Below the pieces are notes generated by a model. That model did no database searches. It saw nothing but the letters and a program-made list of their open reading frames with translations, and had not been told where the DNA came from. Positions 25,603 to 34,939 of a stretch of 55,155 nucleotides of DNA are shown piece after piece. The stretch comes from an uncultured Bacteroidales bacterium. GTDB taxonomy: Bacteria; Bacteroidota; Bacteroidia; Bacteroidales; UBA932. Every line of letters starts with the position of its first letter. Position 1 is the stretch's first letter. The position numbers were made by a program, and so were the translations under genes. The DNA lies in contig CABUIX010000006.1 in the NCBI GenBank assembly GCA_902491795.1, forward strand, positions 1 through 55,155, given 5' to 3'.

Positions 25603-28190
25603 TGAAAAAACTGACATTGTTCGTTGTGGCGCTTTTTTGCGCGCTCACAACTTTTGCGCAGGACAAGATAGATGTCCAGGCTCCAAATCTGGTGGGCCTG
25701 GACGAACAGTTCAATGTGACTTTCGTTATCGAAGGAGATTCCCCTTCCGATTTCAATTGGGCTCCAGGCAACGATTTCCAGCTCGTGTGGGGGCCGCAAA
25801 AGGGTACCATGCGTACTTTCTCAAGCACGAACGGAAATTCGTCAAGTTCTTTCCAGACCACGTATACCTATATACTTTTGCCGAAGAATACGGGAAAGTT
25901 CTCCATTCCTGCCGCGAGAGCCAAGGTCAAGGGAAAGGAAATAGAGTCCGCGCCCACGGAAATAGAGGTGGTTGCAGACAACAGTCAGCAGCCTGCGCAG
26001 GGTTCACAGTCGGAAAGTGCCGCCGCGACAGGCTCGGTATCTTCTGATGACATATATCTTTCGTTTGATCTCAGCAAGTCAAATGTGCTGGTGGGTGAAA
26101 CTGTCACGGCAACACTGAAATTGTATCAAAGAGTAAACCTTGTCGGCTTCGAGAATGTGAAGTTCCCGAATTTCAACGGCTTCTGGAGTCAGGAGACCCA
26201 GGCTCCTTCCAATCTGGAATTCCACAGGGAAAGCATTGGAGGCAAGATATACAATGTGGCTCTGGTGAGGAGCTGGACACTGGTGCCCCAGCAGGCCGGC
26301 GACATTGTCATTGATCCGGCAGAGATGGTCAGCGTGATCAACGTGAGGGTTGACAGGCCTTCCACAGGCAGCATTTTCGATGAGTTCTTCCAGAATGACT
26401 ACCAGAGTATCCGCAAGAGACTTGCTACAAGCCCTGTGACCGTCCATGTTGGCCGCTTGCCTGACGGTGCTCCCGCATCCTTTGGCGGGGGAGTCGGAAG
26501 TTTCAGCATGAGTGCATCTATGCCCAAGACAGAGATTCCCGTTCACGAGGCTGCTTCCCTTGAGGTCCGTGTGACCGGCAAGGGAAACACTTCTCTTCTT
26601 TCCGCGCCAAAAGTTGATTTCCCTCCGGATTTCGAATGCTACGATGTCAAGACTTCCGATATTCCCGGCGGAAAGCTGTTTGAATATCCCTTCATTCCGC
26701 GAAGCTACGGGGAATTCGGCATAGGACCTGTGGAATACAGTTATTATGACATATCATCCCGCCGCTATGTTACGCTGAAGAGTGACCCTATGTCCGTTAC
26801 GGTGCTCAAGGGCAACAGTTCATCGGCCGACAGCACTTCCGGCGTGCTTGTGCCCGGTGTGCAGCGCAGGAATGTGCGCGATGTCGGGACCGATATCCGG
26901 TTTATTTCCACCGCTTTGCCGTCTTTGGTACCTGCAGGGACTTTCTTCGTCGGGTCTGTCATGTTCTGGATTATCGTGGCGTTGATGCTGGCCGTATCCG
27001 GTTTCGCTTATTTTGCGCTGAAGGCGTATGCATTGAGAAGGGCTGACGTGGTCGGCACGAAGAACAGGGGGGCGGTCAAGATGGCGCGCAAGCGCCTGCT
27101 GCAGGCTGAAGACTTCCTGAAGAAGAATCTTTATACTGCGTTTTACGAAGAACTGCACAGGGCTTTGCTTGGATACGTATCCGACAAGTTCAACATGGAT
27201 GCGTCTGACATGAACAAGGAAAACATTTCCGGAAAGCTCTCCGCAGCCGGGGTTGACAAGTCTGTATCTGATGAGTTCGTGGGCCTTCTGGATGCCTGTG
27301 AGTTTGCCAGATATGCTCCCGGATCCGGCAACGAGGCGATGAGCTCCCATTATGAGCAGGCTGTTTCCGTGATATCCATGATTGAGGGCTGTATGAAAAA
27401 GCAACACAAATCCGGCGCTGCCGGAGCTGCGGCAGTCTTGATGCTGCTGTTGTCAATGCCTTCGCTTGAAGCGGGGGAGAATGGAGGTGCGCCGGCTGAT
27501 TCCTTGTGGACTGCCGGAGTTGAGGCGTATGAGGCTGGCCGCTGGGGTGATGCCGTTGATGCCTGGACAGCCATTGAAGAGCAGGGACTGGCTTCGAAGG
27601 AGCTGTATTGCAATTTGGGTGATGCCTGCTACAGGAACGGTGATATCGCCCATTCAATCCTTAATTATGAAAGGGCCCTGAAGATAGATCCTTCGTATTC
27701 CGATGCCAGGTTCAATCTCGAATTTGTGTCCGGGATGATTCAGGACGACATAGATGAAGTGCCGGAGTTCTTCTTGACTCGCTGGATGAGGAGTCTTTGC
27801 TGGCTTCTCCCTTCTGCCGCCTGGGCCGTGGCCGGACTTGTGCTTCTGGGCTTGGCGCTGGCTGCCCTCCTTCTGTTTTTGCTCGGCAGTTCTTCCTCTG
27901 CCCGAAGGGCCGGTTTTGTGGCTTCCATTGTGGCCTTTCTTCTGTGCCTTGGTTGCCTCGGCCTGTCGTTCTGGCAGCGGGCGGACTATGGACGGGAAGA
28001 TGCTGCCATAATCACCAGGGCTGTCAGCACTGTCAGAAGTTCTCCTTCAGACAGTACTGCCAAGGATCTTTTTGTCCTTCATGAGGGAACCAAGGTCATG
28101 ATCCTCGATGACTTCGGCTCATGGCTCAATATCGAACTTTCTGACGGAAGACAGGGCTGGATATCGGCTTCTGATCTTGAGATCATTTGA
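25602..28190 (+). CDS. batD: BatD-BatE fusion protein
   Basis: One 862-aa frame carrying what are usually two genes. Residues 1-590 are BatD: signal peptide (MKKLTLFVVALFCALTTFAQ), immunoglobulin-like periplasmic repeats (VQAPNLVGLDEQFNVTFVIEG and a second set from about 155), a membrane segment near 450-472 and a cytoplasmic tail. Residues 598-862 are BatE: a buried signal peptide-like start (MKKQHKSGAAGAAAVLMLLLS, ATG at 27393), TPR units (WTAGVEAYEAGRWGDAVDAW; LYCNLGDACYRNGDIAHSILNYERAL), two membrane segments near 735-790 and an SH3b domain (STVRSSPSDSTAKDLFVLHEG...WLNIELSDGRQGWI). Internal initiation at 27393, preceded by GAGGG, could still give separate BatE. Last gene of the operon. 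Confidence 0.92.
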   Translation: MKKLTLFVVALFCALTTFAQDKIDVQAPNLVGLDEQFNVTFVIEGDSPSDFNWAPGNDFQLVWGPQKGTMRTFSSTNGNSSSSFQTTYTYILLPKNTGKFSIPAARAKVKGKEIESAPTEIEVVADNSQQPAQGSQSESAAATGSVSSDDIYLSFDLSKSNVLVGETVTATLKLYQRVNLVGFENVKFPNFNGFWSQETQAPSNLEFHRESIGGKIYNVALVRSWTLVPQQAGDIVIDPAEMVSVINVRVDRPSTGSIFDEFFQNDYQSIRKRLATSPVTVHVGRLPDGAPASFGGGVGSFSMSASMPKTEIPVHEAASLEVRVTGKGNTSLLSAPKVDFPPDFECYDVKTSDIPGGKLFEYPFIPRSYGEFGIGPVEYSYYDISSRRYVTLKSDPMSVTVLKGNSSSADSTSGVLVPGVQRRNVRDVGTDIRFISTALPSLVPAGTFFVGSVMFWIIVALMLAVSGFAYFALKAYALRRADVVGTKNRGAVKMARKRLLQAEDFLKKNLYTAFYEELHRALLGYVSDKFNMDASDMNKENISGKLSAAGVDKSVSDEFVGLLDACEFARYAPGSGNEAMSSHYEQAVSVISMIEGCMKKQHKSGAAGAAAVLMLLLSMPSLEAGENGGAPADSLWTAGVEAYEAGRWGDAVDAWTAIEEQGLASKELYCNLGDACYRNGDIAHSILNYERALKIDPSYSDARFNLEFVSGMIQDDIDEVPEFFLTRWMRSLCWLLPSAAWAVAGLVLLGLALAALLLFLLGSSSSARRAGFVASIVAFLLCLGCLGLSFWQRADYGREDAAIITRAVSTVRSSPSDSTAKDLFVLHEGTKVMILDDFGSWLNIELSDGRQGWISASDLEII

Positions 28191-28210
28191 TCCCGCCATG
28201 CGTTCGATAC

Positions 28211-28247
28211 AGGAAAAGCCTCCACTTCACCAGTGGAGGCTTTTCCT
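28211..28247. terminator. Bidirectional terminator between the Bat operon and thi4
   Basis: A perfect 16-bp stem (28211-28226 with 28232-28247) and a 5-base loop; the flanks of the stem are AGGAAAAGCC and GGCTTTTCCT, giving a short T run on each strand. It lies 20 bp after the batDE stop and 20 bp from the thi4 stop, so it can serve both. Confidence 0.85.
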
Positions 28248-28267
28248 GTTGAGAGGGGATATTGCTG

Positions 28268-29038
28268 TTACTTGAGTTTGTCGATAATAAGACCTGCGAC
28301 TTTCTTTCCTGACATCAGCATGCCGCCGAATATGGGGCCCATCCTGGGTGTGCCGCTTACTGCGGACGCCGCCATGCCGCATACATAAAGACCGGGATAG
28401 ATCTCCTTGGTGCCTTCAACGACTTCCTTCTCGCCTTCGACAACATCAAGTGAACGTTCTCCGATGACGCTGCCCGTTTCCGTATTCAGCTGGATCCCGT
28501 TCTTCCGTGCCACGGTCTTGCAGATTTCGCTGTCGTGTCCTGTGCCGTCAATCACGCACTTGGCCATGATGTTGAGGGGATCGACATGCAGGCCTTCCCT
28601 GAGCACGGGCGTCCAGTTTACGACGACTCCGCTTACGACATTGTTCTTGAATACCACGTCCTCGACAGAATAGCAGTTGAAGATTGTCGCGCCCGCGTGC
28701 ACTGCCTTGTAGAGCAGAGCAGATGTGCTCTCAACGGAATCCATGACATAGAGGCCGTCAGAGTATGTCTCGAAGTTGATTTCAAAATCCTTTACGATGT
28801 CGAGGGCCTCTTCCTGGACTACTATCTGGTTGAACATCATTGCGCCGCCCCACATGCCTCCGCCGGGCGACAGCTTGCGGTCGAACTGGGCTACTCTGAG
28901 CCCCGCCTTGGCCAGATAATATGCTGCAACGATGCCGGAAGGTCCGCCTCCGACAATCGCCACGTCGAGGTCGAGGTTCCTTTCCAGCTTGTTGAAATAG
29001 GTGCTGATGATACCTTGTGAAACTCTTTTCTCAATCAT
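28268..29038 (-). CDS. thi4: Thiazole synthase Thi4 family, His-type (sulfide-dependent)
   Basis: Makes the thiazole part of thiamine from NAD and glycine. The FAD/NAD-type fold starts with VAIVGGGPSGIVAAYYLAKAG (residues 26-46); GGGMWGGAMMFNQIVV follows at 59-74 and the C terminus has MGPIFGGMLMSGKK. Where yeast Thi4 has its sacrificial cysteine, this protein has His151 in GLHVDPL, as in archaeal sulfide-using, multi-turnover forms. Start at ATG 29038 (MIEKRVSQGIISTYF); the upstream extension is not conserved. Length 256 aa. No other thiamine genes are adjacent and no TPP riboswitch is evident. Confidence 0.9.
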   Translation of the reverse strand: MIEKRVSQGIISTYFNKLERNLDLDVAIVGGGPSGIVAAYYLAKAGLRVAQFDRKLSPGGGMWGGAMMFNQIVVQEEALDIVKDFEINFETYSDGLYVMDSVESTSALLYKAVHAGATIFNCYSVEDVVFKNNVVSGVVVNWTPVLREGLHVDPLNIMAKCVIDGTGHDSEICKTVARKNGIQLNTETGSVIGERSLDVVEGEKEVVEGTKEIYPGLYVCGMAASAVSGTPRMGPIFGGMLMSGKKVAGLIIDKLK

Positions 29039-29065
29039 TTTGTTCGAAATTTTGAATTCGGGAGA

Positions 29066-29073
29066 CAAATATA
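29066..29073 (-). promoter_or_regulatory. -7 box of thi4
   Basis: TATATTTG on the minus strand matches TAnnTTTG and lies 28 bases before the chosen ATG, which supports that start. The -33 element is not clear. Confidence 0.45.
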
Positions 29074-29116
29074 CAAAACTTGGCGATGCCAGTGAATCGC
29101 AACAAAGGATGATTGC

Positions 29117-29155
29117 AACAAAAAATGCCGCGGGCATCTTGTCCCTGCGGCATTT
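29117..29155 (-). terminator. Terminator of the calycin-like lipoprotein gene
   Basis: On the minus strand AAATGCCGCAGGG pairs with CCCGCGGCATTT (one bulge) around an 8-base loop and is followed by TTTTT and TTG. It begins about 21 bases after the lipoprotein stop. Confidence 0.75.
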
Positions 29156-29175
29156 GGTTCTGGTGCAACTGGCCG

Positions 29176-29655
29176 TTATTCGGCAGCTCCGGTCTTGGTG
29201 CCTTCAAAAAGTACGCTTACGTTCATCGGCAATATGCTCGGGCTTATGCCGAGTTTAAGCGTGGCCTTGTCATCATCAAAGGTGCCGGTCAGTTCCACGC
29301 TGCAGTCACCGACAAACTCTAGCGAGACTGTCTTCTGTGCGGATACGCTGATTGTTCCGTCCTCTCCGTTCTTGGTGAGAGCGCAGTCGGTCAGTGAAAT
29401 GTTTCCGAGGTCAAGTCCGCTGAATGAGAAGTCAGTGATTGTAAGGTCAATGGCGGAATCACCATTTTCGGTGATTTTGATGTTCTGGGCTATAGGCTCG
29501 CTAGGGGTTTCTCCAACCGTGATGGTCATGTTTCCGCCGTAGTTCCCTGCAACCTGCTCTGAAAGTGTGGCAGAAGGGGCAGGAGTTTCTGATTTCTGGC
29601 ATGACGCGAGCCCCAAGGCCGCAATTGCCATGATTGCAACAAATGCTTTTTTCAT
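29176..29655 (-). CDS. Calycin-like domain lipoprotein
   Basis: A 159-aa exported lipoprotein. The N terminus MKKAFVAIMAIAALGLASC is a signal peptide with lipobox LASC, the Cys at residue 19 being lipidated. The rest is beta-rich, beginning VAGNYGGNMTITVG, and repeats the pattern of the Bacteroidota calycin-like beta-barrel family (PF13944 type). A function is not known. Start at ATG 29655 is fixed by the signal peptide and by the promoter 40 bases upstream. It is monocistronic, with its own promoter and terminator. Confidence 0.8.
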   Translation of the reverse strand: MKKAFVAIMAIAALGLASCQKSETPAPSATLSEQVAGNYGGNMTITVGETPSEPIAQNIKITENGDSAIDLTITDFSFSGLDLGNISLTDCALTKNGEDGTISVSAQKTVSLEFVGDCSVELTGTFDDDKATLKLGISPSILPMNVSVLFEGTKTGAAE

Positions 29656-29694
29656 TTCAACAATAATTAAAGTTTTACATACTAACAGAGGGCT

Positions 29695-29703
29695 GCAAAT
29701 ATA
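29695..29703 (-). promoter_or_regulatory. -7 box of the calycin-like lipoprotein gene
   Basis: TATATTTGC on the minus strand is a perfect -7 box between the alpha-2-macroglobulin stop and the lipoprotein start. The region 19-21 bp upstream holds no clear TTG. The leader would be about 35 bases. Confidence 0.5.
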
Positions 29704-29740
29704 CAAAAATCTTTTTTTGCGGCAGCCTGCGTCCTGCCGG

Positions 29741-32700
29741 CTACTTTCCCGACACATTCATGACCTCGCCGGCTCCGCCTCCGTTTGCCCTGTAATGCGG
29801 GGCATAGAGCGATTCTATTTCCGGTACCGGCGACTGGAACCTCCCTTCCTGTGTCACGAAGAACTCTTCGGTGATGGCCGTATTTTCTTCCGGGTAACTT
29901 TCGAACCAGTATTCAGTCCTGTCCGACCTGACGCTGCGGTATCCTTGCGGAACAAAACTTGTCCACCCGGGAACCCTCAGTGGCTTTGCCATCCAGCCGT
30001 AATTGCCTGAAATCTGGTCCACGGGCCGCAGGGCGGCATTTCTTGGAACCGTTATTTTTACGAAACTGCGGTTCTCCCCGTTCCATATCCTGTATATGGC
30101 GGTCAGCCTGTCACCGACATGCAGGGTATCGCCTTCGGAAATTTTCTTTCCGTCAAGGTAGAATTCCTTTTCGATGCTGAATCCGTTGCCGCTGGCTCCG
30201 ATCATGCTGAATGGCAGTTCTCTGGTGGCGGAAAGGACTATTGCCCTGGTGTCCAGGGTCTTTTCGGAACCTTGCATGACGCATGCGAGGGCTTCCATGT
30301 AACCTGGGTCATTGCTCCATTGCTGAGTTTCCTTCTGAACCATGATCCATAGACGTATCCCTTCCGCGATTTCCGTGTGGCCGCAAGCTTCCATCAGCCT
30401 GCACAGTATCGTGTGGGCATAGAGCTCGCTTTCGAGCAGTCCCCTCCATGGCATTACGGCATTGGGATAATAGATTCCCCCGCTTGAGTGCGCTTCGGCA
30501 TATTGTGAGAGGGATTCGACGTCTCTGCCGAGGGTCTTTGAAAGCCTGCACGATGTCATGCCTGAAATCCCGAGTTCCCGGGCGAGCCTGGTGCCGTTGT
30601 CGTCAGACAGCAGAGCCAGCAGGGTGGATAGCCTTCTCGCCTTGGCCATGATCTGTCCGTTGAGGCCGGCCTTTTCTTCAGGCGAAAGATAATATCTGAC
30701 TGCCTTTTTGAAAGTTTTCAGGTCTTTTCTTCCCATCCCTTCCGTCTGTACTGAGATTTCCGGATAAAGGGCCCGTACGTGAAGGTATTGCTCCAGGCTC
30801 AGACCTCCGCACCACAAGGGCCGGCTTCCGGAACTGAAAATCTGCTTGTCGAGATATATTACCGCAGAGGGCAGCAGCTTTGAGATTTCGGCGGGGCAGG
30901 CAGCCCCCATTTCATGAAATCTTTCAAGAAGTACGGCAGTGATTGCCGGAGACGAGTTCATGCCTGCGAACCATCCGAAACCTCCGTCCGAATTGCCGCA
31001 TTGGATTATCTTTTCCGTGAGTTCCGCCTTTTGCGCTGCGTCCAGCCGCCTGGCGGCAGGATCCTTCAGGGCTTCTGTAATGGCGTCGGCCCATAGTGCG
31101 GCAGACAGGCTCAGCACGTCTTCGCTCTTCGGGCAGAGCTCACCAGGAATTGCTTCGTGGAGCATTTCCCGTATTGAAATTTCCGAGATTGTCGCGGACC
31201 CTCCATTTGCATTTGTGAACAAGTTTCTCAAACTGTCGACGAGTGCCTCTTTGTCTGCCCCGGGAAGCAACAACGCCGAGTGGGTTTCCGTGAGAAGTTG
31301 CAAGGGTTTCTTTACGGGAATGGAGACGAGTACGGCATCAGAGCCATATTCTCCATTGTCCGGGACGAAGCTTGCCAGCACTCCAAGACTGTCAATGGGA
31401 GGTGTCTGTAACTTCAGTTCAAATTCAGCGGTTCCTCCTGCCGCGACAGATATGTCGCGACCGTCGCTTTTCAATATTTCTGCGGAGTTGACGTTGCTGC
31501 CGTTCAGAAAACTGATGCCGGCTTTCCCGCATATTGCCTGGTTTGTCATGTTTGAAACGCTCACGCGCGCGATCCAGGAGTCTGACTCATACAGATACTG
31601 GGGCTGCAATATTGAAATCTTTACCGGGAGTGTTACTGTCAAGTCGCGGCTCAGTGTATTGTTGCGGAAATTCCTGTCGTGCGCAAACAGTTGCACGTGG
31701 TAGAGTGACATCTTGTCTGACGTGTTGAACTCGAAACGGATTTCTCCGTTTTCGTCCGAACGCAGGAACGGCTCCCAAGCCAGGGTGCTCTCGAAATCTT
31801 TTCTGATGCTGAGACCGGAGGTGCCTGCCGGAATCGCCGAATCTGCCGCTCTGGTGACAACGACTTCATCCAGCTCGACGGCTTCGAATTCCATCATCGG
31901 CATCGCGGTATCCGCTACGGAGGCGTTTGTTCTTGCGAGGCCTTTTGCGGATCCGCGCAGGACAATTGACATTCCCGGACTTCCGTCTATGCCGCAGATG
32001 CTGCCGATATAGGCTTCCTCGTGATATTGGTTCCATGGCTGGACCTTGTTCCAGACATTCTTCATCAGGGTATCGCCGCTCGCGTCATATATGCTTGCCG
32101 CGCATTCAACGCCGGCTTCGGTCCTTATTATGAAAGTATATGACCGGGACGGGGCGGTAGTGTCCAGAAATCTGGTGAAGGAAAGCGGAAGGTCGGATTC
32201 CTGGCTGCGGAAGTCGAATCTCCCGGTGTATCCGTAACTTTCCTTGTCGCGGAAATAGAAGACCTTGATGCTCAGCCTGGAAGGGTATTCATCATGGCTG
32301 GGGAAAGATATTGTTTCGAGTGAACCTGTTTCTCCGGCCTTCCCTGCAAGGTAAACCTGTTTCCTGTCAAGCAGCATGTCTCCGTCTCCATAGAGTTCTG
32401 CCACAGCCCATACAGGTCCGCATGTGGCGCCCATCTGAAGCGATAGACTGTCTGCCCCGTTTTCGAGGAAAAAGCTTTTTATTCCCGGGGCTGAAAGAAC
32501 GGAGCTCCCGTCAGGGATACTGAAAAGCAGCAGGCTGTCTCTCCGGGAGAATTCCTGTCCGGAATCGGATGTGGCCTTTGCCTCCACAAGAAGTTTATAG
32601 ATTCCGGAAGAACTTCCGTTCAGCTGCAGACTGAGTTCTCCGGGTTTCATGGTGCCATTGGCCAGGATTTCTTCTTCGGCCGAAAGGGTGTAGACTATTT

Positions 32701-34927
32701 CGGCATCAGGGCGTTTTGTGCTCTCTCCCGTACCTATAAGGAATGAGGCCGTCTTGTCGGTGAAGATGTGTCTCTCGATGCGGCTGTATGGATTCATGGG
32801 GTCTTCCTTGAGGCCGATGTCTCCGGAAGCCTCGTTCACAGGCGTGATCTCAACAGGAATTTCAGGCTGTATTTCAGCGCTGTTGCTGAATTCACGTGTC
32901 TCTCCTGTCAAGTCGGTCACTTTTACCGTGACCATGCAATATGAATATTCTGCCTCTTCCGGGGATTTGAACCTTATTGTGAAATTGCCCTCGGCATCCG
33001 TATTCACTGATCCGGATTCAATTTCTCCCGGTCCGTTTGTCAACTTGTAGCTTATGTCGGCGGATCCGAGGGAATGTCCGGAATATGCCTTGATGCTTCC
33101 CCTGAACTCAACGGTGTCGCCAGGCAGGTGCAGCCTCTCGTCTTTTTCCCATTGGAGGTCGAATGTGGGCAGCACGAATTCGTCAGCGAGTACCCTGGCG
33201 GACGCGAGCGTTTTTCCCAGTGATTCTATTCTTATGGTGTACATCCCGCCCAGACGGCTTTTCTTCAGCACGAAGCTCCCTGCGGCGGAACCGAATTCGC
33301 CTGTATTCATCTCCGAAGAGTCGATTTCATTGCCTTCCGGGTCAAACAGCCTTGCAGTGAGGGCAATTCCTTCTCCCGCAAGTCTGTGGACGAAATTGCC
33401 GTTGTAAAGTATGGCCTTGAAGTGCACTGTCTCTCCGGGATTGAACGCGCTGCGGTCTGTGAGAAGCAGGCAGTGGGCATCATTGTCCTGTGAGTCATCG
33501 TTTGTGCTGATGTCGCTGTCCTGCCGGAAGATGTATGGTGACAGACTGTATTCCCTGGAAAGCCTTTCGCTTTCTCCCGGCGCCTGATATCTCGCCTGCA
33601 AAGTATAGTTCCATTTCAGTTTCGGGAAATGTCCGGCAATTGTCTGCGGAAGCCTCGTGAATCCGTCGATGTCAAGTTTCGGTACTTCGGCAACGGTGTT
33701 GCCGTTCTCGTCGCGGAGAATGAGCGAGCACCATTCGAGCGGTTCCCCGCTGATGTAGTCTGCGGCATATACGGCCGGACCCTCTCTGTCCTGTTTCACT
33801 GCGATCGAAATGCTGTACTGCAGATGCGTGATCTCCCTTTCGGTCTTCCCTGAATTCAGTCTGATGCGGTAGCTGCCGTCTGCAAGTTCCGGAAGTTCCA
33901 TTCCGAGACTGTCCAGGGCATAGAAACTTTCCGGCGGGTTTTCCAGCGTATGGTCAAGGAGTTCCTTCTCTCCGGAGAAAATGCGGACACGTACGGACTT
34001 GAGGTTTCTCAGCTGTATTTCCAGCCTCCCGTCGTCGGTGGCGGCAAATATTTCTTTGCCGTTCAGCTGCTGCAAAAGGCTGTCGTTCCATTTCTTGCAG
34101 ATTCCGGCGATCAGCTTTTCCGTTGAGGAGAAGTTATCCGCTTTTTTCGACAATTCGTTGCAGTCGGAAAGCAGATGCATGTAATCGCTGCTCTTCCCGT
34201 TGTCCTCGTTCAGGTCCGAGAAACGTTTTTCGAGCATTGTCTGTTCAGCGAGAAGCCCTGCGGCCTTTCCGGAATACTTGTGTGAATATTCTTCCAGTTC
34301 CTGATTTTCCGGCTCATTGTCAGTGATTTCCGTGAATTCGTACAAGGCGTTCATCGGATATCTCTGGCTGAGTCCGTCGGCGATCAGTTTTCTGGAATTT
34401 TCGTCTATGCTCCAGTCGTGCTGAAGACACCATAGCGCATATTCGAGATCATTTGCGATCAGATCGGGAAGAATCTCGCCGAATTCACCGCTCTTTATCC
34501 GGTAATCATTGGCATAGAGCGTCTTGTTTGATGAAGCCAGAAGTTTTTCGGTGTTGGCCCGTATCCAGGCATCGAGAGAATCTGCGTTCCTGCATTTCCT
34601 GCTTGCGAATATCATTGCCGCAGGTTCGCCGAATTCTTCCAGTTCCTGGTCAAGACGGTCCTCGAGGCTGTCGCGGAGTTTCCAGTTCATGCTGCCGCGA
34701 ACGTCGGAGTATTTGCGCGCCGCGTCACAGAAATCGAAGGTCAGGTGTTCCTTTTTTGCCCGACGCTTGATTTCTTCAAGTATTGAAAGCTGATCTTTGG
34801 GACGGTCGTCGCTGACGGCCTTTTCATATTTGCCCCAAAGTTCCGTGAGCAGGTGCCCCTGCTGATCTGCGGTGGCAGTGATGCTGCTTGCTGTAATGGC
34901 CATAAGCAAAAGGAGAGTCAATTTCAT
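29741..34927 (-). CDS. Secreted alpha-2-macroglobulin family protein without thioester
   Basis: A 1728-aa exported protein with signal peptide MKLTLLLLMAITASSITATA and no lipobox cysteine. An N-terminal helical region (residues 20-300) is followed by macroglobulin domains; an MG2-type segment LLTDRSAFNPGETVHFKAILYNG lies near residue 485, the A2M segment LAWEPFLRSDENGEIRFEFNTSDKMSLYHVQLFAHD near 1060, and an alpha-toroid with GNSDGGFGWFAGMNSSP near 1310. I do not find GCxEQ; the place is taken by GELCPKSEDV. The family traps or shields against proteases; this one would act without covalent trapping. A segment ELDEVVVT just before the A2M domain resembles TonB-box text. It follows folC by 12 bp. 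Confidence 0.88.
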   Translation of the reverse strand: MKLTLLLLMAITASSITATADQQGHLLTELWGKYEKAVSDDRPKDQLSILEEIKRRAKKEHLTFDFCDAARKYSDVRGSMNWKLRDSLEDRLDQELEEFGEPAAMIFASRKCRNADSLDAWIRANTEKLLASSNKTLYANDYRIKSGEFGEILPDLIANDLEYALWCLQHDWSIDENSRKLIADGLSQRYPMNALYEFTEITDNEPENQELEEYSHKYSGKAAGLLAEQTMLEKRFSDLNEDNGKSSDYMHLLSDCNELSKKADNFSSTEKLIAGICKKWNDSLLQQLNGKEIFAATDDGRLEIQLRNLKSVRVRIFSGEKELLDHTLENPPESFYALDSLGMELPELADGSYRIRLNSGKTEREITHLQYSISIAVKQDREGPAVYAADYISGEPLEWCSLILRDENGNTVAEVPKLDIDGFTRLPQTIAGHFPKLKWNYTLQARYQAPGESERLSREYSLSPYIFRQDSDISTNDDSQDNDAHCLLLTDRSAFNPGETVHFKAILYNGNFVHRLAGEGIALTARLFDPEGNEIDSSEMNTGEFGSAAGSFVLKKSRLGGMYTIRIESLGKTLASARVLADEFVLPTFDLQWEKDERLHLPGDTVEFRGSIKAYSGHSLGSADISYKLTNGPGEIESGSVNTDAEGNFTIRFKSPEEAEYSYCMVTVKVTDLTGETREFSNSAEIQPEIPVEITPVNEASGDIGLKEDPMNPYSRIERHIFTDKTASFLIGTGESTKRPDAEIVYTLSAEEEILANGTMKPGELSLQLNGSSSGIYKLLVEAKATSDSGQEFSRRDSLLLFSIPDGSSVLSAPGIKSFFLENGADSLSLQMGATCGPVWAVAELYGDGDMLLDRKQVYLAGKAGETGSLETISFPSHDEYPSRLSIKVFYFRDKESYGYTGRFDFRSQESDLPLSFTRFLDTTAPSRSYTFIIRTEAGVECAASIYDASGDTLMKNVWNKVQPWNQYHEEAYIGSICGIDGSPGMSIVLRGSAKGLARTNASVADTAMPMMEFEAVELDEVVVTRAADSAIPAGTSGLSIRKDFESTLAWEPFLRSDENGEIRFEFNTSDKMSLYHVQLFAHDRNFRNNTLSRDLTVTLPVKISILQPQYLYESDSWIARVSVSNMTNQAICGKAGISFLNGSNVNSAEILKSDGRDISVAAGGTAEFELKLQTPPIDSLGVLASFVPDNGEYGSDAVLVSIPVKKPLQLLTETHSALLLPGADKEALVDSLRNLFTNANGGSATISEISIREMLHEAIPGELCPKSEDVLSLSAALWADAITEALKDPAARRLDAAQKAELTEKIIQCGNSDGGFGWFAGMNSSPAITAVLLERFHEMGAACPAEISKLLPSAVIYLDKQIFSSGSRPLWCGGLSLEQYLHVRALYPEISVQTEGMGRKDLKTFKKAVRYYLSPEEKAGLNGQIMAKARRLSTLLALLSDDNGTRLARELGISGMTSCRLSKTLGRDVESLSQYAEAHSSGGIYYPNAVMPWRGLLESELYAHTILCRLMEACGHTEIAEGIRLWIMVQKETQQWSNDPGYMEALACVMQGSEKTLDTRAIVLSATRELPFSMIGASGNGFSIEKEFYLDGKKISEGDTLHVGDRLTAIYRIWNGENRSFVKITVPRNAALRPVDQISGNYGWMAKPLRVPGWTSFVPQGYRSVRSDRTEYWFESYPEENTAITEEFFVTQEGRFQSPVPEIESLYAPHYRANGGGAGEVMNVSGK

Positions 34928-34939
34928 GCCGGTTGATTT

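Noticed and set aside
31853..31876. A SusC/TonB-dependent receptor gene suggested by the text LDEVVVT
   Set aside because: No plug or barrel domain follows; the segment lies inside the macroglobulin frame.
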